In this document: in pieces, positions 16,943-25,206 of the stretch | Numbering within the stretch: the first letter of the stretch is position 1 | Layout of the letters: every line of letters starts with the position of its first letter | Assembly: GCF_016801985.1 (NCBI RefSeq) | Contig: NZ_JAEVLS010000003.1 | Span: forward strand, 682,001 to 746,000 | Origin: Steroidobacter gossypii | Lineage (GTDB): Bacteria; Pseudomonadota; Gammaproteobacteria; Steroidobacterales; Steroidobacteraceae | DNA: 64,000 nucleotides | Direction of reading: 5' to 3' | Position numbers and translations under genes: made by a program | The notes under the pieces: generated by a model | The model's input: the letters and a program-made list of their open reading frames with translations, nothing else | Told to the model about the DNA's origin: nothing | The model's database searches: none

Positions 16943-17986
16943 GTGAATTCCACAGCCAACGTTTTCGCCGCCCTGGATCTGCCGCAACCGTATCTGCTGT
17001 TCATCGGCGATACCACCGAGGCGGGCTACGCCAAGACCGCCTTCGGGCTGCGCGACTGGGCGCGCGATCGATGCGTCGGCGAGCTTGCGTGCTCGCCGGA
17101 TGCCATCACGTTGGGGCTGCCCAAGCTCACGCCCGCACAGGCCAGGGCCCTGGGCGCGCGCTCCATGGTCATCGGTGTGGCCAACGCGGGCGGCCGCATC
17201 CTGGACAGCTGGATGCCCTCGCTGCTCGAGGCGCTCGAAGCAGGTTTGGATCTCGTGGCGGGGATGCACATGCGCCTTGCCGATACGCCGGCGCTGACCG
17301 CCGCGGCCGAGCGCCATGGGCGTCGACTCATCGATGTGCGAACGCCGCCGAGAGGCATTCCCACCGCCACGGGACGCAAGCGCAGCGGCAAGCGATTGCT
17401 CGCGGTCGGCACCGATTGCGCATTGGGCAAGAAATACACCGCGCTTGCCATTGCCAGAGCATTCAAACAACGCGGCGTGAATGTCGATTTTCGCGCGACG
17501 GGTCAGACCGGGATCATGATCGCAGGCCGCGGCATGCCGATGGATGCGGTGGTGTCGGACTTCGAGGCCGGTGCAGCGGAGGTCCTCTCGCCGGATGCGG
17601 CGCCCGATCATTGGGATGTGATCGAAGGGCAGGGCTCGTTGTTTCATCCCTCGTATGCCGCGGTCTCGCTCGGTTTGTTACATGGCAGCCAGCCCGATGT
17701 CATCGTCGTGTGTCACGAGCCCGGACGCACGCACGTCATGGGCCTGCCGGATTTTCCGCTGCCCTCGCTCGAAGAGGCCATCGATCTCAATCTGCGCCTC
17801 GGGCGACGGACCAATCCTGCGATTCGATGTGGCGGCGTGAGCCTCAATACCTCTCAGCTGTCGCAGGCGCAGGCGCGCGCCTTGTTCGCGGCCGAGAGCA
17901 AGCGGCTCGGCGTGCCGGTGGCCGATCCGATCCGTGGCGGTGAAGAGTTCGAGCGGTTGCTCGATCACTGCCTGCGGATCGATTGA
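16943..17986 (+). CDS. dgcN: DUF1611 protein, DgcN-like D-glutamate N-acetyltransferase
   Basis: A protein of 347 residues. It has an N-terminal Rossmann-like part and a C-terminal P-loop domain with LLAVGTDCALGKKYTALAI (about residues 150-168), GQTGIMIAG and VIEGQGSLFHPSY, all diagnostic of DUF1611. Members named DgcN N-acetylate D-glutamate, which the epimerase DgcA then converts to the L form. No dgcA-like gene lies in this window, which is unusual for the pathway. GTG 16943 starts the gene, 18 bases after the receptor stop. The assignment to the family is firm, while the substrate is inferred from characterised relatives. Confidence 0.8.
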   Translation: MNSTANVFAALDLPQPYLLFIGDTTEAGYAKTAFGLRDWARDRCVGELACSPDAITLGLPKLTPAQARALGARSMVIGVANAGGRILDSWMPSLLEALEAGLDLVAGMHMRLADTPALTAAAERHGRRLIDVRTPPRGIPTATGRKRSGKRLLAVGTDCALGKKYTALAIARAFKQRGVNVDFRATGQTGIMIAGRGMPMDAVVSDFEAGAAEVLSPDAAPDHWDVIEGQGSLFHPSYAAVSLGLLHGSQPDVIVVCHEPGRTHVMGLPDFPLPSLEEAIDLNLRLGRRTNPAIRCGGVSLNTSQLSQAQARALFAAESKRLGVPVADPIRGGEEFERLLDHCLRID

Positions 17987-18035
17987 TGAGCAGCAAGCCC
18001 GACGCGTGCGGGCGCGGCGATGCGCAGGAGCGTTC

Positions 18036-19157
18036 ATGATGGTAGGAGCGCCCACCTGGTTTCAGCGCTACCTGCTGCCGGGCTTTGCCTTCAAGGCGGT
18101 CGTCATCGGCGGCGGCTATGCAACCGGGCGCGAGCTGGTCGAGTTCTTTCTACCCAGTGGTCCGCAGGGCGGGCTGCTCGGGATGGGGCTGGCCGCGCTG
18201 ATCTGGAGCGTGGTCTGCATCGCGACCTTTCTGTTCGCGCGGGCCACCCACAGCGAAGACTATCGAACGTTCTTCCGACATCTGCTCGGGCGCGGCTGGA
18301 TCGTTTTCGAGATCGCTTACTGCTTGTTCATCGTGCTCATCCTGGCCGTGTTCGGCGCGGCCGCCGGCGCCATTGGCGCGGCGCTGCTCGGCTGGCCGCA
18401 GCTCGTGGGAACCTTGTGTCTGATGCTCGGCATCGCGCTGTTCGTCACCTTTGGCAATGCCTCGGTCGAGCAGCTGTTCAAATGGGTGTCGTTCTTTCTC
18501 TATGGCGTGTATGCAGTGTTCGTGGTGCTGGCCATCGGCGCCTTCGGCGATCGCATCTCAGCCAACCTCGCTTTGGAGGCGCCGACGCAAGGTTGGGCGC
18601 TCGCGGGCGTGACGTATGCGGGATACAACATCGTCGGGGCGGTGGTGATCCTGCCGGTGCTTCGCCATCTCACCAGCAACCGAGACGCCATCATCGCGGG
18701 CGCATTGGCGGGGCCGCTTGCGATGATCCCCGCATGGCTGTTCTTCGTCTGCATGGTGGCGTATTACCCGCAGATCAGCGCGGAGGCGCTGCCGTCTGAC
18801 TTTCTGCTGCAACGTCTGGACGCGCCGCTGTTTCATGCGACGTTCCAGCTGATGATCTTCGCGGCGCTGCTGGAAAGCGGCACCGGCAGCGTGCATGCGG
18901 TGAATGAGCGCATCGCGCAGGCCTGGCGTGCGCGATTCACACGAGATCTCTCCGCGCGCGCACGATTCATGGCGGCGGGCGTTCTATTGGTGATCGCCAT
19001 GTTGCTCGCCGAACGCTTCGGCCTCGTGACGTTGATTGCCCGTGGCTACCGGGGCCTCGCCTATGTGCTGATTGCCGTTTATGTCGTGCCGGTGCTCACG
19101 TACGGCGTCTGGCGGCTCTGGCAGGGACGGGCGCAGGTAGCTCTTTCGGCTCAGTGA
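18036..19157 (+). CDS. YkvI-like integral membrane permease
   Basis: A very hydrophobic protein of 373 residues with about ten membrane spans. It starts at the first of two overlapping ATGs (18036), with CAGGAG five bases before it. The pattern FAFKAVVIGGGYATGRELVEFFLPSGPQGG near the N-terminus matches the YkvI family (COG3949), which belongs to the amino-acid/polyamine/organocation superfamily. Its substrate is not known in the family. Sitting between DgcN and a dipeptidase it is a good candidate for inner-membrane uptake of an amino acid or a small peptide product. Confidence 0.75.
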   Translation: MMVGAPTWFQRYLLPGFAFKAVVIGGGYATGRELVEFFLPSGPQGGLLGMGLAALIWSVVCIATFLFARATHSEDYRTFFRHLLGRGWIVFEIAYCLFIVLILAVFGAAAGAIGAALLGWPQLVGTLCLMLGIALFVTFGNASVEQLFKWVSFFLYGVYAVFVVLAIGAFGDRISANLALEAPTQGWALAGVTYAGYNIVGAVVILPVLRHLTSNRDAIIAGALAGPLAMIPAWLFFVCMVAYYPQISAEALPSDFLLQRLDAPLFHATFQLMIFAALLESGTGSVHAVNERIAQAWRARFTRDLSARARFMAAGVLLVIAMLLAERFGLVTLIARGYRGLAYVLIAVYVVPVLTYGVWRLWQGRAQVALSAQ

Positions 19158-19206
19158 ACCCGTCTCTGCATCAGCGGACTGGGCTGAAGCAGCGAAGGGA
19201 ATAACA

Positions 19207-20334
19207 ATGAACCGCAGAGAGTTCACGATGCGTGCGGGCATGGCGGCGCTCATGAGCACGCTTTCGCCTGCAGCGCTTGCGAGCGCGAATCAGCATTTGC
19301 GCTGGGCGCCGTATGCGGACACGGTGGCCATCGATATGTTGGCCGGTGTCGGCAAGGACGCTGACGATGCGATCAGCGCGACCGAGCTCGCCGAAATCCG
19401 CGCGAGCGGTTTGAGCGCCATCAATGTCACCATCGCCCCCCAGGGCAGGTTCTGGTTCGGCGCCGAGGCGGCGGAGAAATGCGAGCGCCAATTCCAGCTC
19501 TGGGAAGGCTACCTCACCAGGCACCCTGAAACATTCACCACCATTCGCGCTGGCGCGGACCTGGCCCGGGCGCATCGTGAAAAGCGCCTCGGCGTCATCT
19601 ATGGCTTTCAGGACACCTCGCCCATCGGTGAGGATCTGAGCCGCATCGACGCCTTCCATCAGCGCGGCGTGCGCGTGATCCAGCTTACTCACAATCGTCG
19701 CAACCTCGTGGGCGATGGCGCGATGGAACCGGGCAACGCGGGCCTGAGTCGTTTCGGTCATCAGATGATCGAGGCGTTGGAGTCAAAGCGCATCGCCGTG
19801 GATCTGGCGCACGGCGGCCGGCGCACCACCATGGAGGCGATCAAGGCGGCGAAGAAGCCCGTGCTGATCGGGCACACCGGCTGCGCGGCGTTGAGCGATC
19901 TGCCCCGCAATCAGCATGACGATGTGCTGCGCGCGATGGCCGAGCGCGGCGGGGTCGCAGGCATCATCTTCTGGCCGTACCTGCGCAGGGTGGAGCAGCC
20001 GATGGCCGCCGATGTGATCGCCCACATCGAGCACGCCATGGATGTCTGTGGCGAGGACCACGTCGGCATCGGCACCGACGCCACGATCAACGCCATCGAC
20101 CGCACGTCCGAATTCGAAACCGACAATCGCGCCATGATCGCCGACATGGTGGCGCAGGGCATCTTCGAGCGGGGCCGGCCGGCGGACCTGTACACATTCA
20201 TTCCCGACCTCAACCATCCGCGGCGCTTCGAGACGCTCGGGGCGATGCTCTCGGCGCGCGGCCATTCCGATGCGCGGATCCACAAGATCTTGGGCGGCAA
20301 CTTCGCCCGCGTGCTGGGCGAGATCTGGGGCTGA
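19207..20334 (+). CDS. exported M19 (renal dipeptidase-like) family protein with altered metal ligands
   Basis: A protein of 375 residues. The N-terminus NRREFTMRAG...SPAALASA resembles a twin-arginine signal. The body follows the M19 membrane dipeptidase pattern: DLAHGGRRT and LIGHTGCAAL give the two later metal His residues, NQHDD and the R of PRN fit the family, and GIGTDATI holds the conserved Asp. The N-terminal metal motif HxD reads AIDMLAG instead, and the bridging Glu position reads FQDTSP. The first metal site may thus be changed. Family members cleave dipeptides with a C-terminal D residue. The preceding genes fit a D-peptide role. The gene has RBS GGGA before ATG. Confidence 0.75.
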   Translation: MNRREFTMRAGMAALMSTLSPAALASANQHLRWAPYADTVAIDMLAGVGKDADDAISATELAEIRASGLSAINVTIAPQGRFWFGAEAAEKCERQFQLWEGYLTRHPETFTTIRAGADLARAHREKRLGVIYGFQDTSPIGEDLSRIDAFHQRGVRVIQLTHNRRNLVGDGAMEPGNAGLSRFGHQMIEALESKRIAVDLAHGGRRTTMEAIKAAKKPVLIGHTGCAALSDLPRNQHDDVLRAMAERGGVAGIIFWPYLRRVEQPMAADVIAHIEHAMDVCGEDHVGIGTDATINAIDRTSEFETDNRAMIADMVAQGIFERGRPADLYTFIPDLNHPRRFETLGAMLSARGHSDARIHKILGGNFARVLGEIWG

Positions 20335-20425
20335 GCTCACGCAAAAAGCGGCGATTGCGGTAGCCTTTTGGGGCCCGTCATCCCGTCATTGCCGATGACA
20401 TCCCATTAACAGCCTCAGGCGCCCC

Positions 20426-20938
20426 TTGCAGACCGAACACGATCGTCGCGAGCGCTGGTTTCAAGACCTGGTGGCCACCGTCGGTGGCGACCTGCTGCGC
20501 TTCTTGCGCTCGCGCCTGAGGCACGGCGATGTGGCTCAGGACCTGGCGCAGGAGGTGTATCTGCGCCTGTTGCGCATGGATGACGTGGGCCTGATTCGCA
20601 ACCCGCGATCGTTCGTGATCCATCTGGCGGCGCATGCGGCTCATGAGTGGCGGATGCTGGCGCGCAATCGCCTGCAGCACTCCGAGGAGGCGCTCGAGCA
20701 GTTGGTCGCCGAGGCCGCCGATCCGGCCGAGGCGCTGGAGGAGGACGATCGGCTGCACGAATTGCGACAGGTCCTCGCCACCTTGAGTCCGAAGTGTCAG
20801 GCGGTGCTGCTCATGCATCGTCGGGATGGCATGACTTATCAGGAAATCGCGGATCACATGCAGCTGTCGGTAGCGATGGTGAAGAAGTACATGGCAAAGG
20901 GTCTGGCGGCCTGCCAGAAACGCAAGGCGGAGCAGTAG
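20426..20938 (+). CDS. ECF sigma factor, FecI-like
   Basis: A protein of 170 residues with region 2 (LLRFLRSRL, DVAQDLAQEVYLRLLR, RNPRSFVIHLAAHAA) and region 4 (LATLSPKCQAVLLMHRRDGMTYQEIADHM and SVAMVKKYMAKGLAAC, the helix-turn-helix). The length and the direct coupling with a FecR gene and an STN-containing receptor place it in the FecI group, which transcribes its cognate receptor gene when signalled from the cell surface. TTG 20426 seems to be the start, as no ATG precedes region 2. Just upstream, 20361-20380 has GGTAGCCTTTT followed by CGTC, which resembles an ECF -35/-10 pair and may be self-regulated. Confidence 0.88.
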   Translation: MQTEHDRRERWFQDLVATVGGDLLRFLRSRLRHGDVAQDLAQEVYLRLLRMDDVGLIRNPRSFVIHLAAHAAHEWRMLARNRLQHSEEALEQLVAEAADPAEALEEDDRLHELRQVLATLSPKCQAVLLMHRRDGMTYQEIADHMQLSVAMVKKYMAKGLAACQKRKAEQ

Positions 20939-20940
20939 CC

Positions 20941-21984
20941 ATGGACAACGCGCGCGACAAGAATGCGGACGCCGTCGTCGACGAAGCCTCTGAGTGGCTG
21001 GTGCGGCTCAACGCGCCAGAAGTATCGCTGGATGAGCGACGGGCATTCGTTGCCTGGCTCAAGCGCTCGCCGGTTCACCTCGCCGAGTATCTCCGATTGG
21101 AGTGCACGTGGGCGGATCTGGCGGACGTTGATCGGAGCAAGACGCTGAATGTGCAGGCGCTGCTTGCGGCAGAGGATGCAAACGTCATCGAGCTCACGCC
21201 GCATGTGTCGGCCCCGGCGCCGTCGATGACGCCGCGGCCCAAGCGCCGATTCGGCATGGCCATCGCGGCCTCCCTCGTGTTTGCCGTGGCTGCACTCTTT
21301 TCGTTGCAGGCGCTGTTTGTGGGCCGATATTCGACTGACATCGGCGAGCAGCGCACGATCCGCCTCGAGGATGGCTCGACCATCGCGCTCAATACCAACA
21401 CGGCGATTCGCGTCGAGCTTACCGACACGTTGCGTCGTGTGAACCTGGTGCAAGGCGAAGCTTTGTTCAATGTCGCCAAAGACTCCGCGCGTCCATTTCG
21501 TGTCTTGAGCGATCGGGCGGTCGCGCAGGCGGTCGGCACGTCGTTCGTCGTCCGCCGCAACGCCGATGACACGGTGATCACCGTGATCGAAGGGCAGGTG
21601 GCCGTCGCCCGTGCCGATCAGGCCCGTCTGGCGTCGAACACTGACGTGCCGGCGAATGCGCTGCGCGTCTCCGCGGGCGAGCGGGCCGATGTCGTGTCCG
21701 AAGAGATACAAACCTCACCGGTGCCGAATCTCGCCGCGGTGACGGCGTGGAAGACCGGCCGGCTCATTTTTGAAGGCCAGGCACTGTCCGAGGTGGTGGC
21801 CGAGTTCAATCGATACAACCGCGTGCAGCTCGTGCTCGAGGACTCGTTGCTCTCGGCCGAGCAGTTGAGCGGTGTGTTCGACGCCAGCGATCCGCAGGCG
21901 CTGGTGCGCTTCCTCGAGCGGGCTAACGTCATCGAGCCGGCGCAGGCGGGCGACGAGCGCATCATCCTCACGCCTCGCAGGTAG
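20941..21984 (+). CDS. fecR: FecR-family anti-sigma/signal transducer
   Basis: A protein of 347 residues. The N-terminal DUF4880 cytoplasmic part (EASEWLVRLNAPEVSLDERRAF, WLKRSPVHLAEYLRLE) binds the sigma factor. One membrane span lies at about residues 105-125 (MAIAASLVFAVAALFSLQALF). The periplasmic FecR domain has IRLEDGSTIALNTNTAIRVEL and VQGEALFNVAKDSARPFRV. The C-terminal 80 residues form an STN-like part (LSEVVAEFNRYNRVQLVLED). It overlaps no gene, but its start is two bases after the sigma stop. It should pass the signal from the receptor at 22047 to the sigma factor. Confidence 0.9.
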   Translation: MDNARDKNADAVVDEASEWLVRLNAPEVSLDERRAFVAWLKRSPVHLAEYLRLECTWADLADVDRSKTLNVQALLAAEDANVIELTPHVSAPAPSMTPRPKRRFGMAIAASLVFAVAALFSLQALFVGRYSTDIGEQRTIRLEDGSTIALNTNTAIRVELTDTLRRVNLVQGEALFNVAKDSARPFRVLSDRAVAQAVGTSFVVRRNADDTVITVIEGQVAVARADQARLASNTDVPANALRVSAGERADVVSEEIQTSPVPNLAAVTAWKTGRLIFEGQALSEVVAEFNRYNRVQLVLEDSLLSAEQLSGVFDASDPQALVRFLERANVIEPAQAGDERIILTPRR

Positions 21985-22046
21985 CCAAAAACAGCGTGTG
22001 CGCCAGTCATGTCATCGAAGGGGATGCCACACGGAGGGCGGCCGAG

Positions 22047-24752
22047 ATGAAAGGCAGGAGGGATAAGCGCGCGCTGGCGCTGATGAGCTCGCTGCTGCTG
22101 GTGACTCAACTGGCGCTGGCCGATCCGACCTATGAGTTCAACATTCGCGGCGCCTCGCTGCAGTCGGCGTTGCGACAGTTCGCCGATCAGACCGGTCTGC
22201 AGATCTCATATTTCACCAAAGTCGCCGAAGGGCGCACGGCGCCCGATGTGTTCGGCACCCTGACGGCCGAGCAGGCGCTCAAAGCGCTGCTCAAGGCCAG
22301 TGGCCTGACCTTCGAGCGCATCGATGCGCGAACGCTTGCGATCTATCCGGCGCCGCCCGCGCAGGAAGTCACCGCGACATCGACCGAAACCGCGGCGAGG
22401 CCGCCTCGACCCAAGTCGCTGCGACTCGCGCAGGCAACCACGCGTGCCGAAGGCCGGGTGGAAGACGAGCCGGCGGTGGCGGGTGACCACATCCTCGAAG
22501 AGGTCATCAGCACGGGCTCGCACATTCGAGGTGTGGTGAACGAAACGGCGCCCGTCACCGTGTTCGATCGTCGTTATATCGAGCGCTCCGGCTTCACCAA
22601 CATGATGCAGCTGGTGAGCTCGCTGCCCATGAACTTCAAGGGCGGCACCTCCGGCGCCACGGAAGTGGCCGAGTTCGGCATGGCGCCGGCGTTCGCCCAA
22701 AATCTCACACGGGGCACCGGCTTCAATCTGCGGGGCTTGGGCTCGGTCGCGACGCTGACGCTGATCAATGGCCGTCGTGTCGCGCCCTCCGCGCAGGGGC
22801 AGTTCGTCGATGTGAGCACCATTCCGCTCTCGGCAGTGGAGCGAGTCGAGATCCTGACGGACGGCGCCTCCGCCATTTACGGCGCGGATGCCGTGGCCGG
22901 CGTGGTGAACATCATCCTGCGCAAAGATTTCGAGGGCGCCGAGACGGGCCTGGAATACGGCGCCACCACCGACGGATCGCTCGATGAGCATCGCGTGTCG
23001 CAGATGTTCGGATCGAGCTGGGAGACCGGCAATGCGCTGTTCGTCGGTGAGTACTATCGGCGCAGCAACCTCGACGTCAGAGATCGTGATTACATCCTGG
23101 AGGCGGGCGCGCTGACGCCGACCGATCTGTTGCCTGATCGAAAGCTCGGCACGTTGCTCTTCAGCCTCGACCAGCAGTTGCCTGCGAACTTCGATGTATC
23201 GACCAACCTGATGTATTCGTATGAAGAGGTTGTCGTTCGCAGCAGCATGCGTGGCTTCACCGACGTGCAGACGCCGAACACCAATCAGTGGAGCGCGGCG
23301 CTCGGCCTGGGATATGCCGCGCCGGGCGACTGGCGCATCTCGTTGGACGGATTGATCGGACGCGTCAAGCCCGACACCGACTTCACCTACTGGGATCTGG
23401 AGACCGGCGCGCTCGACACGGAGATCCAGGACTATCGCGATGAGTACGACACCTGGTCGGCGGACCTGAAGGCCGACGGCACGCTGCTTCAGTTGCCGGG
23501 CGGGCCGGCGCGGCTCGCCATCGGCGGCTCGTATCGAAAGGACGATCTGATCTCCACGCGTCACTGGATCTTCCCGCAACAGGGAAAGCAGGTGCGGGCC
23601 AATGACACCCGCGATGTGACTTCTGTCTTCGCGGAGCTGTATGTGCCCATCGTGGGCGCTGAGCAGGACCTGGCGTGGGCGCGGCGGATCGATCTGTCCA
23701 TCGCCGCGCGCCATGATGATTATTCGGATTTCGGTAGCACCACCAATCCCAAGTACGGTCTGGTGTGGACGCCGTTCGCAAGTCTCGATGTTCGCGCCAC
23801 CTACAGCACATCGTTCCGTGCCCCCAACGTCGCGGAGAAGGCGTGGACGACCCGGCCGGTACAGGTCTCCACCGGCTACCTCGATGATCCCACCGGCAAC
23901 GGCGGCCGCATTCCGATCTTCTATCTGTACGGCAGTCGGCCGCTCACCGCGGAGGAATCGGAGAACATCGCGCTGGGTTTCACCTGGCGGCCGCAGGCGC
24001 TGAGCGGCTTTGAGCTGGCGATGAACTATTTCGATATCGACTATACGAATCGCATCGAGTCGCCGCCCTACGATGAGGGCGCGCTGTCGCGTCGGGAGGA
24101 CTTCGGCGAGTTCATCACCGAGATCCCGGATGACGCGGCGGCGGCTGCGTATCTCGAGGCGCGTCTGGCCGAAGGCTGGTTCTTCACGGATTGGGAGGGC
24201 ATCGGCTCGACCGGCGTGCGGTATCTGTACGATCTGCGACAACAGAACGCCGCTCGCACCCAGCTCAAAGGCGTCGACGCCACGCTGCTGTACAAGTTCA
24301 ACGTGGCGCGGGACGCATTCGATCTGCAGCTCAATGTGACACATCTGAGCGAGATCCTGACGTCATTGTCTCAGGACTCCACGCAGTTTGACGTGGTGGA
24401 CACGTTCAATCAGCCGCTCGACTGGCGCGTGCGCCTGCTGGGCACGTGGATTCGCGGCGGACTCAGCACGACCGTGGTCGTGAGTCACGCGGACAGTTAT
24501 ATCAACGACAGCCAGGCCATCGATGTGCCGATCGGCTCGTGGACCACGGCGGATCTGAATGTGAGCTACGACTTCGATGAGCGCACGCAGTCGCCGCTGC
24601 TCGATGGGACGCGCCTTTCGTTCGGCGTCATCAATATCACCGATCGCGAGCCGCCTCGGGCGAACTCGCCGCTGTTCGCCGTCGGGTTCGATGCGTTCAA
24701 TGCCGACGCTCTGGGACGTTTCATTTCTGCGCGCTTCACCAAGCGCTGGTAA
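22047..24752 (+). CDS. TonB-dependent receptor/transducer with STN domain
   Basis: An outer-membrane receptor of 901 residues. ATG 22047 follows GGAGGG by eight bases. After the signal peptide (LLLVTQLALAD), the secretin/TonB N-terminal (STN) domain covers about residues 27-107 (EFNIRGASLQSALRQFADQTGL...ARTLAIYP), then an Ala/Thr/Arg linker, a TonB-box region (LEEVISTGSHI), the plug (VERVEILTDGASAIYGADAVAGVVNI) and a barrel that ends ALGRFISARFTKRW. The STN domain, together with the sigma and FecR genes before it, makes this the cell-surface signalling receptor of a FecIRA-type system. The ligand is unknown; siderophore, glycan or peptide are all possible. Confidence 0.92.
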   Translation: MKGRRDKRALALMSSLLLVTQLALADPTYEFNIRGASLQSALRQFADQTGLQISYFTKVAEGRTAPDVFGTLTAEQALKALLKASGLTFERIDARTLAIYPAPPAQEVTATSTETAARPPRPKSLRLAQATTRAEGRVEDEPAVAGDHILEEVISTGSHIRGVVNETAPVTVFDRRYIERSGFTNMMQLVSSLPMNFKGGTSGATEVAEFGMAPAFAQNLTRGTGFNLRGLGSVATLTLINGRRVAPSAQGQFVDVSTIPLSAVERVEILTDGASAIYGADAVAGVVNIILRKDFEGAETGLEYGATTDGSLDEHRVSQMFGSSWETGNALFVGEYYRRSNLDVRDRDYILEAGALTPTDLLPDRKLGTLLFSLDQQLPANFDVSTNLMYSYEEVVVRSSMRGFTDVQTPNTNQWSAALGLGYAAPGDWRISLDGLIGRVKPDTDFTYWDLETGALDTEIQDYRDEYDTWSADLKADGTLLQLPGGPARLAIGGSYRKDDLISTRHWIFPQQGKQVRANDTRDVTSVFAELYVPIVGAEQDLAWARRIDLSIAARHDDYSDFGSTTNPKYGLVWTPFASLDVRATYSTSFRAPNVAEKAWTTRPVQVSTGYLDDPTGNGGRIPIFYLYGSRPLTAEESENIALGFTWRPQALSGFELAMNYFDIDYTNRIESPPYDEGALSRREDFGEFITEIPDDAAAAAYLEARLAEGWFFTDWEGIGSTGVRYLYDLRQQNAARTQLKGVDATLLYKFNVARDAFDLQLNVTHLSEILTSLSQDSTQFDVVDTFNQPLDWRVRLLGTWIRGGLSTTVVVSHADSYINDSQAIDVPIGSWTTADLNVSYDFDERTQSPLLDGTRLSFGVINITDREPPRANSPLFAVGFDAFNADALGRFISARFTKRW

Positions 24753-24754
24753 CG

Positions 24755-25090
24755 ATGCGAATGAATTTGCCGCCATTGTTGTGGGTGCGGGTGCTGGAGG
24801 CTGCGGTTCGACACGGCAGCTTCGTCGGCGCTGCCCGCGAGCTTTGCGTTTGCCCCGGCGCTGTGAGTCGCACCATCAAGGAGCTCGAGGCGTTTTTGGG
24901 CGCGAAGCTGTTCGTGCGACGTGCGCGTGGCGTGGTGCCAACGGAAACCGCTCGCACGTACGCGCAAGCGATCGCGCCTGCCCTCGAGCAGATTGCGCAG
25001 GCGTCCGCAGACGTGCGGCGCTCGCGCGCTGCGGCCGGGGCCAGCAAGCTCGCCAGGTCGGACGGCAGTAGTACCGCCGCGGCTCGTTGA
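24755..25090 (+). CDS. LysR-type DNA-binding domain alone (truncated or mini regulator)
   Basis: A protein of 111 residues. It contains the complete LysR winged HTH (LLWVRVLEAAVRHGSFVGAARELCVCPGAVSRTIKELEAFLGAKLFVRRARGVVPTE split across residues 8-64) and the start of the linker helix, but no effector-binding domain. The frame stops at 25090 after a low-complexity Ala/Ser/Arg tail. Its ATG lies two bases after the receptor stop, so it is translationally coupled. Downstream to 25206 no LysR-like remainder can be recognised. It is either a 3'-truncated gene or a small DNA-binding regulator. Confidence 0.75.
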   Translation: MRMNLPPLLWVRVLEAAVRHGSFVGAARELCVCPGAVSRTIKELEAFLGAKLFVRRARGVVPTETARTYAQAIAPALEQIAQASADVRRSRAAAGASKLARSDGSSTAAAR

Positions 25091-25206
25091 AGTTGAGGCA
25101 GCCTTCGGGCGGCGTCGGCCGAGAAATTTCGCACGCTCATTGTCGGTTGCGGCCGTCGGGCCACGTCCTTGGGACAGGAACACACTCACGACATCGGAGA
25201 ATGACA

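Noticed and set aside
22206-24344. 712-codon minus-strand frame opposite the TonB receptor
   Set aside because: Shadow frame; the receptor on the plus strand has signal peptide, STN, plug and barrel.
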